Assembly (NCBI GenBank): GCA_024742495.1
Contig: JANSYJ010000001.1
Location: 186,001-250,000, forward strand
DNA length: 64,000 nucleotides
Direction of reading: 5' to 3'
Source of the DNA: Bacteroidota bacterium
GTDB taxonomy: Bacteria > Bacteroidota > Bacteroidia > Flavobacteriales > Schleiferiaceae
This document shows positions 1-9,377 of the stretch, piece by piece; positions within the stretch are counted from its first letter, which is position 1, and the number at the start of each line of letters is the position of its first letter. The translations under genes and the position numbers were made by a program. The notes beneath the pieces were generated by a model. It was not told the DNA's origin, ran no database searches, and worked only from the letters and a program-made list of their open reading frames with translations.

Positions 1-152
1 CCATGCTTTTCTGGAATCATGCCGCTTATGGCTACATTTTTACCAGTAGTGAACCAACGGAAGAATTAAGTCCAACCGGCTTCTTCTTTACTCTAAAACT
101 TAATTACCGATTTAACTATCGCAGTAATTATGGTCGAATGCTAGACTTATAA
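1..152 (+). CDS. C-terminal end of an outer-membrane-like protein (5' truncated)
   Basis: An open frame runs from the window edge (codons in phase with base 3) to TAA at 150-152. The last ~49 residues alternate aromatic and polar residues (for example GFFFTLKLNYRFNY), which resembles the final strands of an outer-membrane beta-barrel. It ends in Leu, whereas barrel proteins usually end in Phe or Trp, so the assignment to a receptor or porin is an inference. The gene starts outside the window, and the ATG at base 3 need not be the real start. About 150 bases without a gene separate it from the next start; no clear terminator was seen there. Confidence 0.45.
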   Translation, partial: MLFWNHAAYGYIFTSSEPTEELSPTGFFFTLKLNYRFNYRSNYGRMLDL

Positions 153-302
153 ATAACAATTTTAGGCGCCAATTGCAGTGGCAATGCTAAGTGCCTATCG
201 TATTAAGTGAAAATTTAAAAGAAACTGAAGGCAAACTTGCATTGGCCTAGCCCATGTTATAAATTGTAAAGGTCATTTTCACCAGACCTTTAATGCCTTT
301 CT

Positions 303-3300
303 ATGTTCCGTAAGTTCCTTCTTGCCAGCCTTTGCCTATTTGCTGCAATCTCCTGTTCCAATCAGCCCGAGCCTCCAGAAAACGATCCCGGTTTTTCGGA
401 TTACATTGCTGCCCATAGTTCGGGTATGATTTCCGCTTATTCCCCGATTGAGATTCATTTTAATCAAGATCTAAACCCAGGCGTAGAACCCGGCACTGCC
501 CTCGAAGCGGATCTTTTCGACTTTAGTCCGAGCATCAAAGGGCAGGCAGTTTGGCAGAATAGCCATCAAATACAGTTTATTCCCGATGAAGCCTTGGAGG
601 GAGGTCAATACTACCGAGCAAGTTTTAACCTGGGCAGCCTCACTCCTGTTTCGGCCGAATTAAAAAGCTTTGAATTTGACTTTCAAGCCATCGAACAGAG
701 TTATGCACTGCTGAGCTATCAAATAAAAAATTACAGCTCCAAGGATTTAGTATGGAACAAACTCCAAGGTGAAGTTAGCACCGCCGACCTCAGTAATACC
801 AAGGAACTCAATGAAAAGTTAAGCTTTAGCGGTATTTCGGCAGATCGCGTGCAATGGCAGGCAGGAACCGGAGAACACCGCTGGCATTTTACCATCGATT
901 CCATTGAGCGCAAAAAAGAGAGCTACGAAATTGAATTTGTTCAAGCGGACAAAGAAACTAAAGCCCTTCGGATACCCAGTCTTTCGGACTTTGAAGTAAT
1001 AGATGTTTATGTGCAACAACTGCCTTCACAAAAGGTAAGCATCTCCTTTTCCGATCCCCTTAGTGCCAATCAAAATGCCAATGGCATGTTTCAAATTGGC
1101 AATCAAGATGTGGCCTCTTTTGAAATTGAAGGATCGGTGGTGCATCTCTATCCCAAAAACCGCCTTACCGGTAATGTGGTACTTAAAGTCTTCCCTGGAA
1201 TTAAAAATATTCTCGGCTTTAAATTCCCCAAAGAGTATAGTACCCAAATCAGCTTCCAAGCTCGTAAACCCGAAATCAGTTTTGTAAATAGCGGAACCAT
1301 CATACCCAATCAAGGTAGCGTAGAAATCCCCTTTAGGGCCGTGAGCTTAAGAGCGGTGGATATAAAGATTTACCAGGTTTTTGCCGATAATGTGCATCAG
1401 TTTTTACAGGTTAATGACTTAGATGGGGAACGCGAATTACGCCGGGTTGCACGGCCCGTTCATCGCCAACGCATTAATTTAGAAACCAGTGGCTTAAACC
1501 CTCTCGACTGGAACAATTATTCCATCGATCTCGATCAGATCATTCAGCGTGACCCAGGAGCGATCTACCGCATAGAATTGGATTTTAAAAAGAGCTATTC
1601 TCTTTATCCTTGTGAAGGAGATGAAAACGGGGACCTTCAAAGTTTAGATACGGAAACTTGGGAGGAAGAAGAAGAACAGTTCCAATCGGATTACTACGAT
1701 TACTGGTATTTTCCCGGTTATGATTACAATGAGCGAGATAATCCCTGCAGCCCCTCCTACTACACCAGTCGCCGCAGGATTTCGAGGAATGTGCTCGCTT
1801 CTGACATTGGCCTCATTATTAAAGGTGCCGACAAGCAATTTTATGCCTATACCCAAAGCCTAAGTACTACCGAGGCCCTGAGTGGGATACCGGTGAAGTT
1901 TTACAACTATCAAGGTCAGCTTGTTGGCGAAGGTAATACCAATGGCGATGGTTTTGTTAAAGTGAAAACTACTGTTCAACCTTATCTCGCTGTTGCTGAA
2001 AAAGGTGATCAACGTGCCTATATCAGCCTTGAAAATAGCTCCAGCCTATCGGTTTCGAGCTTTGCGGTTGGGGGCAGAGATATTAGCGATGGCATCGAGG
2101 GGATGATTTATACCGAGCGCGGAATTTGGCGCCCGGGCGATACTATTTTTCTAGATTTTATCCTCAATGATAAAAAGAACCCTTTACCGCCTAATCACCC
2201 TATTGTACTAAGCATCAACGACCCAAAAGGTCAGGAAATGTTCCGCAGCATACAGAGGCGCCAAGATCAACAGATTTTTAGCTTTCCAGTAATAACAGGC
2301 AAGGAGGCTTTAACCGGAAATTACTCGGCCACGGTTAAGGTAGGGGGTAAGAATTTCTACAAATCACTTTCCATTGAAACCATCCAGCCCAATCGTTTAG
2401 ACATTAGCGTAAGCGGTCCGGAGGACATAATTGATGGCAGCAAAAAAGGAGAAACACATATTGAAATAGAAGCTGAATGGCTCACAGGAGCATTAGCAGG
2501 GAACCTTCAAGCCGAAATGCGGGCTTCCATTTCTGGTAATTCGGGCGCATTTGCTGCCGACTATGAGGATTTTGATTTTTACGATGACACGCGCAGTGTT
2601 CCCAATATTTCGGGTAAAGAATTATTTAAGGATGCCCTGGATGCCGCTGGCCATGCCGATGTATATGCCGACCTTGGTTATTTGGAAAACAGCCCGGGAA
2701 TGCTTCGTTTAAATCTGGGTACCAAGGTTTACGAACCCAGCGGAAGGTTTAGCATTAATAGCAGTTCCTTAGACCTCGCTCCTTTCAGTCATTTCGTGGG
2801 ACTAAAAATGCCAGAAACCAATCAATACGGCTATTTAGAAACCGAAAAAAATCATCAATTGCAATTGCTTAGGCTAAAGCCTGATGGGCAAAAAGCCGGC
2901 GGTAAAGTGCGGGTAAGCATCTACAAGGTTAATTGGTCATGGTGGTGGTCGGCACAGCGAGGGCGAGCCTCCTACCTAAATAATGATGTGAGCACCCAAT
3001 TGAGCTCGGAAGTGGTTGACCTAAAGGATGGTGCTGGACAATATAGCTTGCAAGTGCCCGATGATCATTGGGGTCGACTATTTGTAATGGTTGAAGATTT
3101 AGAGAGTGGACATCGCTCTTCGGCCTTGGGCTATGTTGATTGGGCTTATGGGCGAGACCGCAGTGGAAGAGCCGGCGGAGAGTCGGTAAGTGTGCTAAAT
3201 GTGCAAAGCGACAAAGAAAGTTACGAAGTAGGAGAAACCGCAAAAATTAGTGTGCCTAGTGCTGCTGGTGGTCGATTGATCTTAAGTTTTGAGAACGGTC

Positions 3301-5780
3301 GTGGCCAAGTAAGCCAAAAGGTGCTGAGCACCAAGGAAGGCAGCACCGCCTATTCGCTTGAAATCACTTCAGAAATGGCCCCCAACTGCTATGCCCATGC
3401 CATGATTTTGCAGCCGCATAATAGCAAAGGAAATGACCTTCCCCTTAGGCTTTATGGTATTATCCCCATAATGGTGGAAGATCCTGCCAGTCATTTAGAG
3501 CCCCTAATTGAGGCGCCTGGTGAAATTCGCCCCAATTCCGAATACAGCATCAGCCTAAGCGAGAAAAACGGAAAGGAAATGGAGTACACCCTGGCCGTGG
3601 TTGATGAAGGCCTTTTGGGCCTCAGTAATTTTAAAAGCCCCGATCCCTGGAGTCGCTTTTACAGCAAAGTAGCGCTCGGTGTGCGAACTTGGGATTTATA
3701 CGATGAAGTGATTGGCGGATTTAGCGGGGAAATCGCTAAAATGCTAGCGGTTGGTGGTGATGCCGCCTTGCTCGATCAAAATGAGGAAGATGCCGATCGC
3801 TTTATTCCTGTAGTGCGCCACCTTGGTCCATTTAAATTAGAGGCAGGCCAAGAAGCGGAACACAAATTACAAATGCCAAACTATGTTGGTAAGGTAAGAG
3901 TGATGGTGGTTGCAGCTAACAATAATGAAGCCTATGGGGCGGCCGACACCAATATTAGCGTGCGGCAACCGCTAATGGTACAAATGACTTTACCACGCGT
4001 GCTTGGCCCCGAGGAAGAGCTGCTGGTGCCGGTTACCGTTTTCGCCATGAAGGATAAGATTAAAGAGGTAAAGCTAAACTTAGAATCAAGCGGGAAAATT
4101 AAGCTTCTTGAAAAATCAAAGACCATCAGCTTTAGAGAGCAGGGACAAAAAACCGTTTACTTTAAAGCCAAGGTCGACCGAGCCCTCGGTAAAGGCAGTG
4201 TTAAAGTTAATGCTAGCTCCGCCGGCGAAAAAAGCTTTGAAGAAATAGAAATTGCCGTGCGAAGCCCAATGCGGAGGCAGCAAAAAATTCATACTGCGGT
4301 GGTCGATCAAAATCCCGCTGCCTATACCTCTGAACCCTTTGGAATTGAAGGTAGCAACCGCTTGCTTGTTGAGTTGAGCCGCCTGCCGAAAATGAATTTA
4401 AATGAACGCTTAGAATACCTTATTCAATATCCGCATGGTTGTTTGGAGCAAACCACCTCCAAGTGCTTTGCCCAGCTTAATCTAGCCAAATGGGTAAGCT
4501 TAAATAATGACCAAAAAGTGGCCATCCAAAAGTTTATTGAAGCCGGATTAAGCAAGCTCAGGAATATGCAATTGGGTGAAGGTGGCTTCCGCTATTGGCC
4601 CGGGAATAATCACCCTGATGCTTGGTCGAGCACCTATGTTGGTCATTTCATGCTTTCGGCAGAAAGTGCCGGATATAATTTGCCTGCGGGAATGAAAGAT
4701 GCCTATCTCCGATTTGCCCGCAAGCAAGCGCGGGAATGGAGTGGCAGCTCTATTTACTACCGCTACAATAATGATCTTAATCAGGCCTATCGCCTTTATG
4801 TTCTGGCCTTAGCAGGGAAAGCTGAAATGGGCGCCATGACCCGTTTAAAAAACCGCAAGGATCTTAGTAAAATGGCGGCTTATAGACTCGCAGGGGCCTA
4901 TGCTTTAGTTGGTGAAAAAGAAGCGGCAAGGGAATTACTCTTGCAGGATTATGCCAATCCCGACGGGCGTTACTACTACTATTGTTATGGCAGTAGCAGT
5001 CGCGATTTAGCCATGCAAATGGAAACCTTTTATGATTTAGGAAACAAACAGGAGGCTTTAAAATTAGCGCAAGAACTCGCGGAGCAACTAAGCGAGGGCT
5101 GGCATAGCACACAAACTTTGGCCTATTCTTTACAGGCTTTAAGCAAGGTATTTGAAGAAGGTAGCGACAGGATCGAAGCGAGAATTACGATTAATGGAAA
5201 GGCTAAAGAATTAAGTAGCGACCTAAGTGTTTACCAATGGGAAACCGCCAATTTTAAAAGTCAGAGCCTGAAGGTAGAATCGCTTGATGGAAGTCCACTT
5301 TATTTTAATGTAGTACGCGAAGGTCTGCCCGTTTATGGAACCGAAGAGGCCCAAAGTAATCGCATTTCCATGGAGGTTCGCTACATCGATCAGGCTGGGA
5401 ATAGCCTCGATCCAAGCGCCCTAAAAGTAGGTACCCTAGTGGTTGCAGAAGTCACTTTAAAACGACCCAGCTTATCTAAGGATTATGAGAATCTGGCCCT
5501 TAGTCAGATTTTCCCTAGTGGCTGGGAAATCACGAATAATCGCGTTTTAGCTGGGGGCTCTACTGAGGATTTACCTCAACTAGACTATCAAGATATTCGC
5601 GATGATCGGGTACTGAGCTATTACAATGGCTATCGCCATTCTTCCATGGTGATTCGAGTGGAACTTACCGCTACCTATCCAGGAAAGTGGTATTTACCGC
5701 CCGCCACGGTGGAAGCGATGTATGAAGGCTCTGTATATGCTAATAATAAAGGGCAATGGGTAGAGGTAATCGTAGATTAA
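303..5780 (+). CDS. Alpha-2-macroglobulin family lipoprotein (YfhM type)
   Basis: A giant 1825-residue envelope lipoprotein of the bacterial alpha-2-macroglobulin family, thought to trap proteases that breach the outer membrane. The N-terminus is a lipoprotein signal with lipobox AISC and lipidated Cys18. A macroglobulin N-domain lies near residues 600-700 (starting GMIYTERG), the A2M domain near 1175-1260, and the thioester motif CLEQ at residues 1380-1383 within PHGCLEQTTSK, followed by the alpha/alpha-toroid thioester domain. The intact Cys and Gln imply covalent trapping. It overlaps pbpC by 25 bases; the pairing with a class C penicillin-binding protein is the classical arrangement and suggests coupled defence and wall repair. 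An acidic, aromatic insertion (EEEEEQ followed by Tyr-rich sequence) lies near residues 450-480. ATG start at 303. Confidence 0.96.
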   Translation: MFRKFLLASLCLFAAISCSNQPEPPENDPGFSDYIAAHSSGMISAYSPIEIHFNQDLNPGVEPGTALEADLFDFSPSIKGQAVWQNSHQIQFIPDEALEGGQYYRASFNLGSLTPVSAELKSFEFDFQAIEQSYALLSYQIKNYSSKDLVWNKLQGEVSTADLSNTKELNEKLSFSGISADRVQWQAGTGEHRWHFTIDSIERKKESYEIEFVQADKETKALRIPSLSDFEVIDVYVQQLPSQKVSISFSDPLSANQNANGMFQIGNQDVASFEIEGSVVHLYPKNRLTGNVVLKVFPGIKNILGFKFPKEYSTQISFQARKPEISFVNSGTIIPNQGSVEIPFRAVSLRAVDIKIYQVFADNVHQFLQVNDLDGERELRRVARPVHRQRINLETSGLNPLDWNNYSIDLDQIIQRDPGAIYRIELDFKKSYSLYPCEGDENGDLQSLDTETWEEEEEQFQSDYYDYWYFPGYDYNERDNPCSPSYYTSRRRISRNVLASDIGLIIKGADKQFYAYTQSLSTTEALSGIPVKFYNYQGQLVGEGNTNGDGFVKVKTTVQPYLAVAEKGDQRAYISLENSSSLSVSSFAVGGRDISDGIEGMIYTERGIWRPGDTIFLDFILNDKKNPLPPNHPIVLSINDPKGQEMFRSIQRRQDQQIFSFPVITGKEALTGNYSATVKVGGKNFYKSLSIETIQPNRLDISVSGPEDIIDGSKKGETHIEIEAEWLTGALAGNLQAEMRASISGNSGAFAADYEDFDFYDDTRSVPNISGKELFKDALDAAGHADVYADLGYLENSPGMLRLNLGTKVYEPSGRFSINSSSLDLAPFSHFVGLKMPETNQYGYLETEKNHQLQLLRLKPDGQKAGGKVRVSIYKVNWSWWWSAQRGRASYLNNDVSTQLSSEVVDLKDGAGQYSLQVPDDHWGRLFVMVEDLESGHRSSALGYVDWAYGRDRSGRAGGESVSVLNVQSDKESYEVGETAKISVPSAAGGRLILSFENGRGQVSQKVLSTKEGSTAYSLEITSEMAPNCYAHAMILQPHNSKGNDLPLRLYGIIPIMVEDPASHLEPLIEAPGEIRPNSEYSISLSEKNGKEMEYTLAVVDEGLLGLSNFKSPDPWSRFYSKVALGVRTWDLYDEVIGGFSGEIAKMLAVGGDAALLDQNEEDADRFIPVVRHLGPFKLEAGQEAEHKLQMPNYVGKVRVMVVAANNNEAYGAADTNISVRQPLMVQMTLPRVLGPEEELLVPVTVFAMKDKIKEVKLNLESSGKIKLLEKSKTISFREQGQKTVYFKAKVDRALGKGSVKVNASSAGEKSFEEIEIAVRSPMRRQQKIHTAVVDQNPAAYTSEPFGIEGSNRLLVELSRLPKMNLNERLEYLIQYPHGCLEQTTSKCFAQLNLAKWVSLNNDQKVAIQKFIEAGLSKLRNMQLGEGGFRYWPGNNHPDAWSSTYVGHFMLSAESAGYNLPAGMKDAYLRFARKQAREWSGSSIYYRYNNDLNQAYRLYVLALAGKAEMGAMTRLKNRKDLSKMAAYRLAGAYALVGEKEAARELLLQDYANPDGRYYYYCYGSSSRDLAMQMETFYDLGNKQEALKLAQELAEQLSEGWHSTQTLAYSLQALSKVFEEGSDRIEARITINGKAKELSSDLSVYQWETANFKSQSLKVESLDGSPLYFNVVREGLPVYGTEEAQSNRISMEVRYIDQAGNSLDPSALKVGTLVVAEVTLKRPSLSKDYENLALSQIFPSGWEITNNRVLAGGSTEDLPQLDYQDIRDDRVLSYYNGYRHSSMVIRVELTATYPGKWYLPPATVEAMYEGSVYANNKGQWVEVIVD

Positions 5781-8038
5781 CCTTTAAGAGGCTTAGTCTA
5801 GTTGCCTTTTTTATTTTCGGTATTTGGTGGTGGAACTGTTTACCCGAGCCGCTTTTTAACAGACCCTACAGCACCGTTACAGAGGCTGAAGATGGGCAAT
5901 TATTAGGTGCTCGAATTGCGGCGGATGAACAGTGGCGCTTTCCTCCTGCCGATTCCATCCCCTGGCGTTTTAAACGCTGCATTGTGCTTTTTGAAGATGC
6001 CAATTTTTACTATCACCCCGGTTTTGATCCGCTTGCCATTTTTAGAGCACTAAGGCAAAATTGGAGAGCTGGTGGCATCGTTTCTGGGGGCTCTACCATT
6101 AGTATGCAATGCATTCGTTTAGCACGAGGAAATCCACCGCGTACCTATTGGGAAAAAGTCACCGAAATTTTAAGGGCTATGCGCCTGGAGTTGGCCTACT
6201 CCAAGGAGGAGATCCTCGCTCTTTATTGCAGTCAGGCTCCTTTTGGCGGAAATGTTGTAGGCCTTGAGGCCGCGGCATGGCGCTATTTCGGACTGGCCCC
6301 ACATCAATTATCTTGGTCGGAATGTGCCGCTTTGGCTGTTTTACCCAATGCCCCAGGAATCATTCATCCTGGCCGCAACCGCGATCAATTTAGAGTGAAG
6401 CGCAATCGATTGCTGGCCAAGATCATTGACGAGCAGGAAATGGACTCCCTAAGCTACCGCCTTTCCTTAATGGAACCCTTACCTGCGCAACCCTATCCCC
6501 TTCCTGATATCGCCCATCACCTCAGTCAATATCAAGCCAAGCTTAAACCTCAAAGCCGGCTGAAAAGCAGTCTCAATGCCCAATGGCAAAGAAGGGTTCA
6601 GGAACTAACCGATTTACACCTCAACAAATGGCGAGGTAATCAGGTCCACAATGCCGCTGCTTTGGTAATGGACCTTAAAGATGGTTCGATAAAGGCCTAT
6701 GTTGGAAACAGCTCTAATCGCAAAGTTGATGGCAGTGCCTACAATATGCTACTGGAGCCTCGCAGTACGGGTAGCCTCTTAAAGCCCATCCTCTATGCCG
6801 ATGCCATGGCGCAGGGGCAATTATCTCCCTCCTCTATAATTCCAGACATTCCCACGCGCTTTGGCGATTTCACTCCCAGTAATTTCGATCAGCGCTATCG
6901 CGGCGCCACCCGAACTAGCGAAGCCCTTCAAAAGTCGCTAAATGTTCCCGCCGCTCGGGTTTTACGCGATATGGGCGTAGCCATTTTCCTGCATCGCTTA
7001 CAAGCTTATGGCTTAAAAGACTTAAATAGCGACCCCAACCATTACGGCTTATCCCTAATTCTTGGTGGTGCCGAGGTTAATGCCGAGCAATTGGCGCATA
7101 TGTATCGCCGCTGGATATGGGCCATGCAAGAGCGCAAGGCAGATACGGTTTATGATATTCTAGGAAGGCCTAAGAGCTATGGCCCAATTCCCAATTCCGA
7201 TCCTGCGGCAATTTATGCTAGTTTAAATATTATGGAAGGCTTAAACCGGCCCTCCGCTTGGAAGCAATGGAATAATCGCATGGCCTGGAAAACCGGAACC
7301 TCTTATGGCTTTCGCGATGCTTGGGCCATTGGCACTAATGGTCGTTGGCTGGTAATCTGTTGGACGGGAAATGCAAATTACGAAGGGCGACCAGGAGTTA
7401 TCGGCGTTGAAACCTCGGCACCCTTGCTCTTTCAGATAATGGACTTTTTACCGCGGGCCAAGTTTTTTGAAAGCCCTTTTGATTGGCAATATCAAAAAGT
7501 AATCTGCGCTGAGAGTGGCTTTCAGGCCGGGGCCCATTGTACTTTTAAAGACACCATTTATGGCGCCAAAGCCCCCTTAAAGAACTGCTCCTATTGTCAA
7601 GCTATTTTTCTGAATTCCAAGGGCCTGCGAATTCACCGCGATTGCCAAGCGGAAGAGCTGATTGACACTTCTTGGATGATACTTTCTCCGGCTATGGCTT
7701 GGTATGCCCAACGTTCTGAGGCCAATTATAATGTCCCTCCTCCTTGGGACCCCAATTGCAATTCTATTAGTGAGGCCAATTTGGAATTTATTTACCCCGA
7801 GCATTTCGAGGTGGTGCAAAGAACCCGCGACTTTGAAGGTAAATTGGGTAAAATAATCCTGGAAGCCGGGCATCGTTTTGGCGAGGCAGAAGTGTTTTGG
7901 TATGCCGATGATGTTTATTTAGGCATGACCCGCTTAAGGCATCGTTTAGAGGTAGCTCTTGATGCTGGTACACATCAACTGTTGATTATGGACGAGCAAG
8001 GGAATATCGCTCGATCGAAAATTAAAGTTGTTGAATAA
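5756..8038 (+). CDS. pbpC: Penicillin-binding protein 1C (bifunctional)
   Basis: Inner-membrane peptidoglycan synthase of class A, PBP1C type, 760 residues. A signal anchor occupies roughly residues 11-27. The GT51 transglycosylase follows, with catalytic Glu80 in EDANFYYHPGFD and the GGSTISMQ motif at 111-118. The transpeptidase has the SxxK motif SLLK with nucleophile Ser340 and Lys343, an SLN motif, and KTGT at 512-515. The C-terminal ~90 residues match the beta-sandwich domain found at the end of PBP1C proteins. The start ATG lies 25 bases inside the upstream macroglobulin gene, so the two are almost certainly one transcript. In this family the enzyme is thought to repair the wall where the neighbouring macroglobulin acts. 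All catalytic motifs are present. Confidence 0.96.
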   Translation: MGRGNRRLTFKRLSLVAFFIFGIWWWNCLPEPLFNRPYSTVTEAEDGQLLGARIAADEQWRFPPADSIPWRFKRCIVLFEDANFYYHPGFDPLAIFRALRQNWRAGGIVSGGSTISMQCIRLARGNPPRTYWEKVTEILRAMRLELAYSKEEILALYCSQAPFGGNVVGLEAAAWRYFGLAPHQLSWSECAALAVLPNAPGIIHPGRNRDQFRVKRNRLLAKIIDEQEMDSLSYRLSLMEPLPAQPYPLPDIAHHLSQYQAKLKPQSRLKSSLNAQWQRRVQELTDLHLNKWRGNQVHNAAALVMDLKDGSIKAYVGNSSNRKVDGSAYNMLLEPRSTGSLLKPILYADAMAQGQLSPSSIIPDIPTRFGDFTPSNFDQRYRGATRTSEALQKSLNVPAARVLRDMGVAIFLHRLQAYGLKDLNSDPNHYGLSLILGGAEVNAEQLAHMYRRWIWAMQERKADTVYDILGRPKSYGPIPNSDPAAIYASLNIMEGLNRPSAWKQWNNRMAWKTGTSYGFRDAWAIGTNGRWLVICWTGNANYEGRPGVIGVETSAPLLFQIMDFLPRAKFFESPFDWQYQKVICAESGFQAGAHCTFKDTIYGAKAPLKNCSYCQAIFLNSKGLRIHRDCQAEELIDTSWMILSPAMAWYAQRSEANYNVPPPWDPNCNSISEANLEFIYPEHFEVVQRTRDFEGKLGKIILEAGHRFGEAEVFWYADDVYLGMTRLRHRLEVALDAGTHQLLIMDEQGNIARSKIKVVE

Positions 8039-8096
8039 AGAAGGGATTTTTGATAAGGCTTTGCCAATCTCTTTAATGCCTAAATAGCGAACCTCT

Positions 8097-8113
8097 AGCT
8101 ACGAAAAGTAGCT
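8097..8113. other. Small hairpin between convergent genes
   Basis: AGCTAC and GTAGCT form a perfect 6-bp stem around a GAAAA loop in the 114-base gap between the ends of pbpC and the small minus-strand gene. No clear T-run follows on either strand, so it is at best a weak terminator; the rest of the gap shows nothing recognisable. Confidence 0.25.
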
Positions 8114-8152
8114 TGAAATTTGTGGGGATGTTGGTGAAAGGCGGTCGAGGTT

Positions 8153-8359
8153 TTACATTGCGTTAAACCAGACTTGACTTTTTTTATGGGCGTCGGTTGC
8201 GGATAAAAGATGGTTTCCTCTTCTCTTAGCGAAACCTTGTTCAACGAGTTTGTCGAACTCCTTGGATGCTTCTTGAAATCGCTTAAATTCATCACTATCT
8301 GCAAATTTATTTTCTAAGCTCCCAACTTGCTCAATGAGTTTTTTTTCTAAGGTTTCCAT
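8153..8359 (-). CDS. Small protein translationally coupled to the protease gene
   Basis: A 68-residue charged, probably helical protein with no signal peptide or membrane segment; I do not recognise the family. The frame is open further upstream, to 8425, but that part overlaps the protease gene. The ATG at 8359-8357 sits one base after the protease stop (TGAGATG on the minus strand), the usual mark of translational coupling, so I chose it. Lys/Glu-rich helices dominate residues 1-45, then a basic KRRGN stretch and an aromatic tail. Its position suggests an adaptor, regulator or partner of the upstream protease. That role is inference from position only. Confidence 0.6.
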   Translation of the reverse strand: METLEKKLIEQVGSLENKFADSDEFKRFQEASKEFDKLVEQGFAKRRGNHLLSATDAHKKSQVWFNAM

Positions 8360-8360
8360 C

Positions 8361-9230
8361 TCAAATGAATTTGCGTGTGTGAACAAAGTTACGAAATCCT
8401 CTTCTCGAGACAAAGTCAGCAACAAGCTCAGAGTAGTCCCTAATCAATGTCCTTCGCTCTTGATAATCACTGTAGTCATCTATTTCTAATCTTAATTCTT
8501 TCAAGGCATGAAGATCAATGGGGCGGCCATGCGACTTCCATTTATTGTTATCACTTAGATGCCCTGCAATTTCTTTCGCCCTTGCAATTTTTTCGACTTC
8601 AGTAACCTCCCTGCCGATAAGGGCTGGATCCGTTCTATGCTTATCCCAGTTTTTAAACTTGTATTTTACCAGCCACTTTTCTAAAAGAGCAATTGTCAGA
8701 TCCTTAGCTTGTTCATAGCCTCTTAATTCTGCTAGGTCGAAATCCTTCAAGATTATAAATTCAGCTTGTGTTAGCGTGTTATTCTGAGCCTTCGCAAGAA
8801 GTTCATTTATCTTGTCTAGATATCCCAAAGCAGCCACTAATTTTCCTTCTCGGTTTTGGACTTGAGGGTCAATTGGTCCTAAAACTGAAAAGTAGTCCAT
8901 GAATATACTATCACCACTCATGCAGAATATTGTTCCTGCACTGTAGGCATAATCGGGAACTATGAAATTCACTTCTTCATAGTGGTTCCTTAATATGTTC
9001 ACAAAACGTTCGACAACGTTCGCGCTGCCACCACCAGTTGTTAGCACGATAAAAATTTTCTCCTTTTTATTTTCATCCTCTGCCAGTTCCTCCACAACCT
9101 TTAAAAAGAAGTTCTCTCCGCCTTCAAAGGGACCAAAATAAGTCAGGAAGTCCCCGTCAAAATGATTCTCTAAGGCCTTAAGCCTCTCATTTAAAAGTCT
9201 ATGAATTTTGTCGTCTAATGCTGGTTTCAT
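8361..9230 (-). CDS. SppA/ClpP-fold serine protease, serine dehydrogenase proteinase (SDH) type
   Basis: A 289-residue protein that resembles the SDH_protease branch of the ClpP/crotonase-fold peptidases. It has no signal peptide, so it is probably cytoplasmic. The oxyanion-type glycine run TTGGGSANV lies at residues 64-71. The sequence around YAYSAGTIFCMSGD contains the likely nucleophile Ser97, followed by the DYFSVLGPIDPQ segment usual in this group. The C-terminal third is helical and charged. The gene is AT-richer than pbpC upstream and sits alone with a coupled 68-residue protein, so it may be an accessory insertion between core genes. The substrate is unknown. A catalytic Lys or His-Asp pair cannot be assigned confidently by eye. 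ATG start at 9230. Confidence 0.8.
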   Translation of the reverse strand: MKPALDDKIHRLLNERLKALENHFDGDFLTYFGPFEGGENFFLKVVEELAEDENKKEKIFIVLTTGGGSANVVERFVNILRNHYEEVNFIVPDYAYSAGTIFCMSGDSIFMDYFSVLGPIDPQVQNREGKLVAALGYLDKINELLAKAQNNTLTQAEFIILKDFDLAELRGYEQAKDLTIALLEKWLVKYKFKNWDKHRTDPALIGREVTEVEKIARAKEIAGHLSDNNKWKSHGRPIDLHALKELRLEIDDYSDYQERRTLIRDYSELVADFVSRRGFRNFVHTRKFI

Positions 9231-9377
9231 TCTTGGGAATTATAATTTCATTAATTATGGCTACCTGGATAAAAAATTACGCCCCTATTCCTATCCCGCT
9301 TTACTTCCCCCAGTCTAGGCATTACCAAATGCTGCTGCGGTCCTTTGTCGGATTGTCTAATTAGTCGCATAAAAGAT

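Noticed and set aside
8041-8152. Terminator for pbpC at the 8097 hairpin
   Set aside because: The stem is only six pairs and no T-run follows on either strand, so it is listed only as a hairpin.
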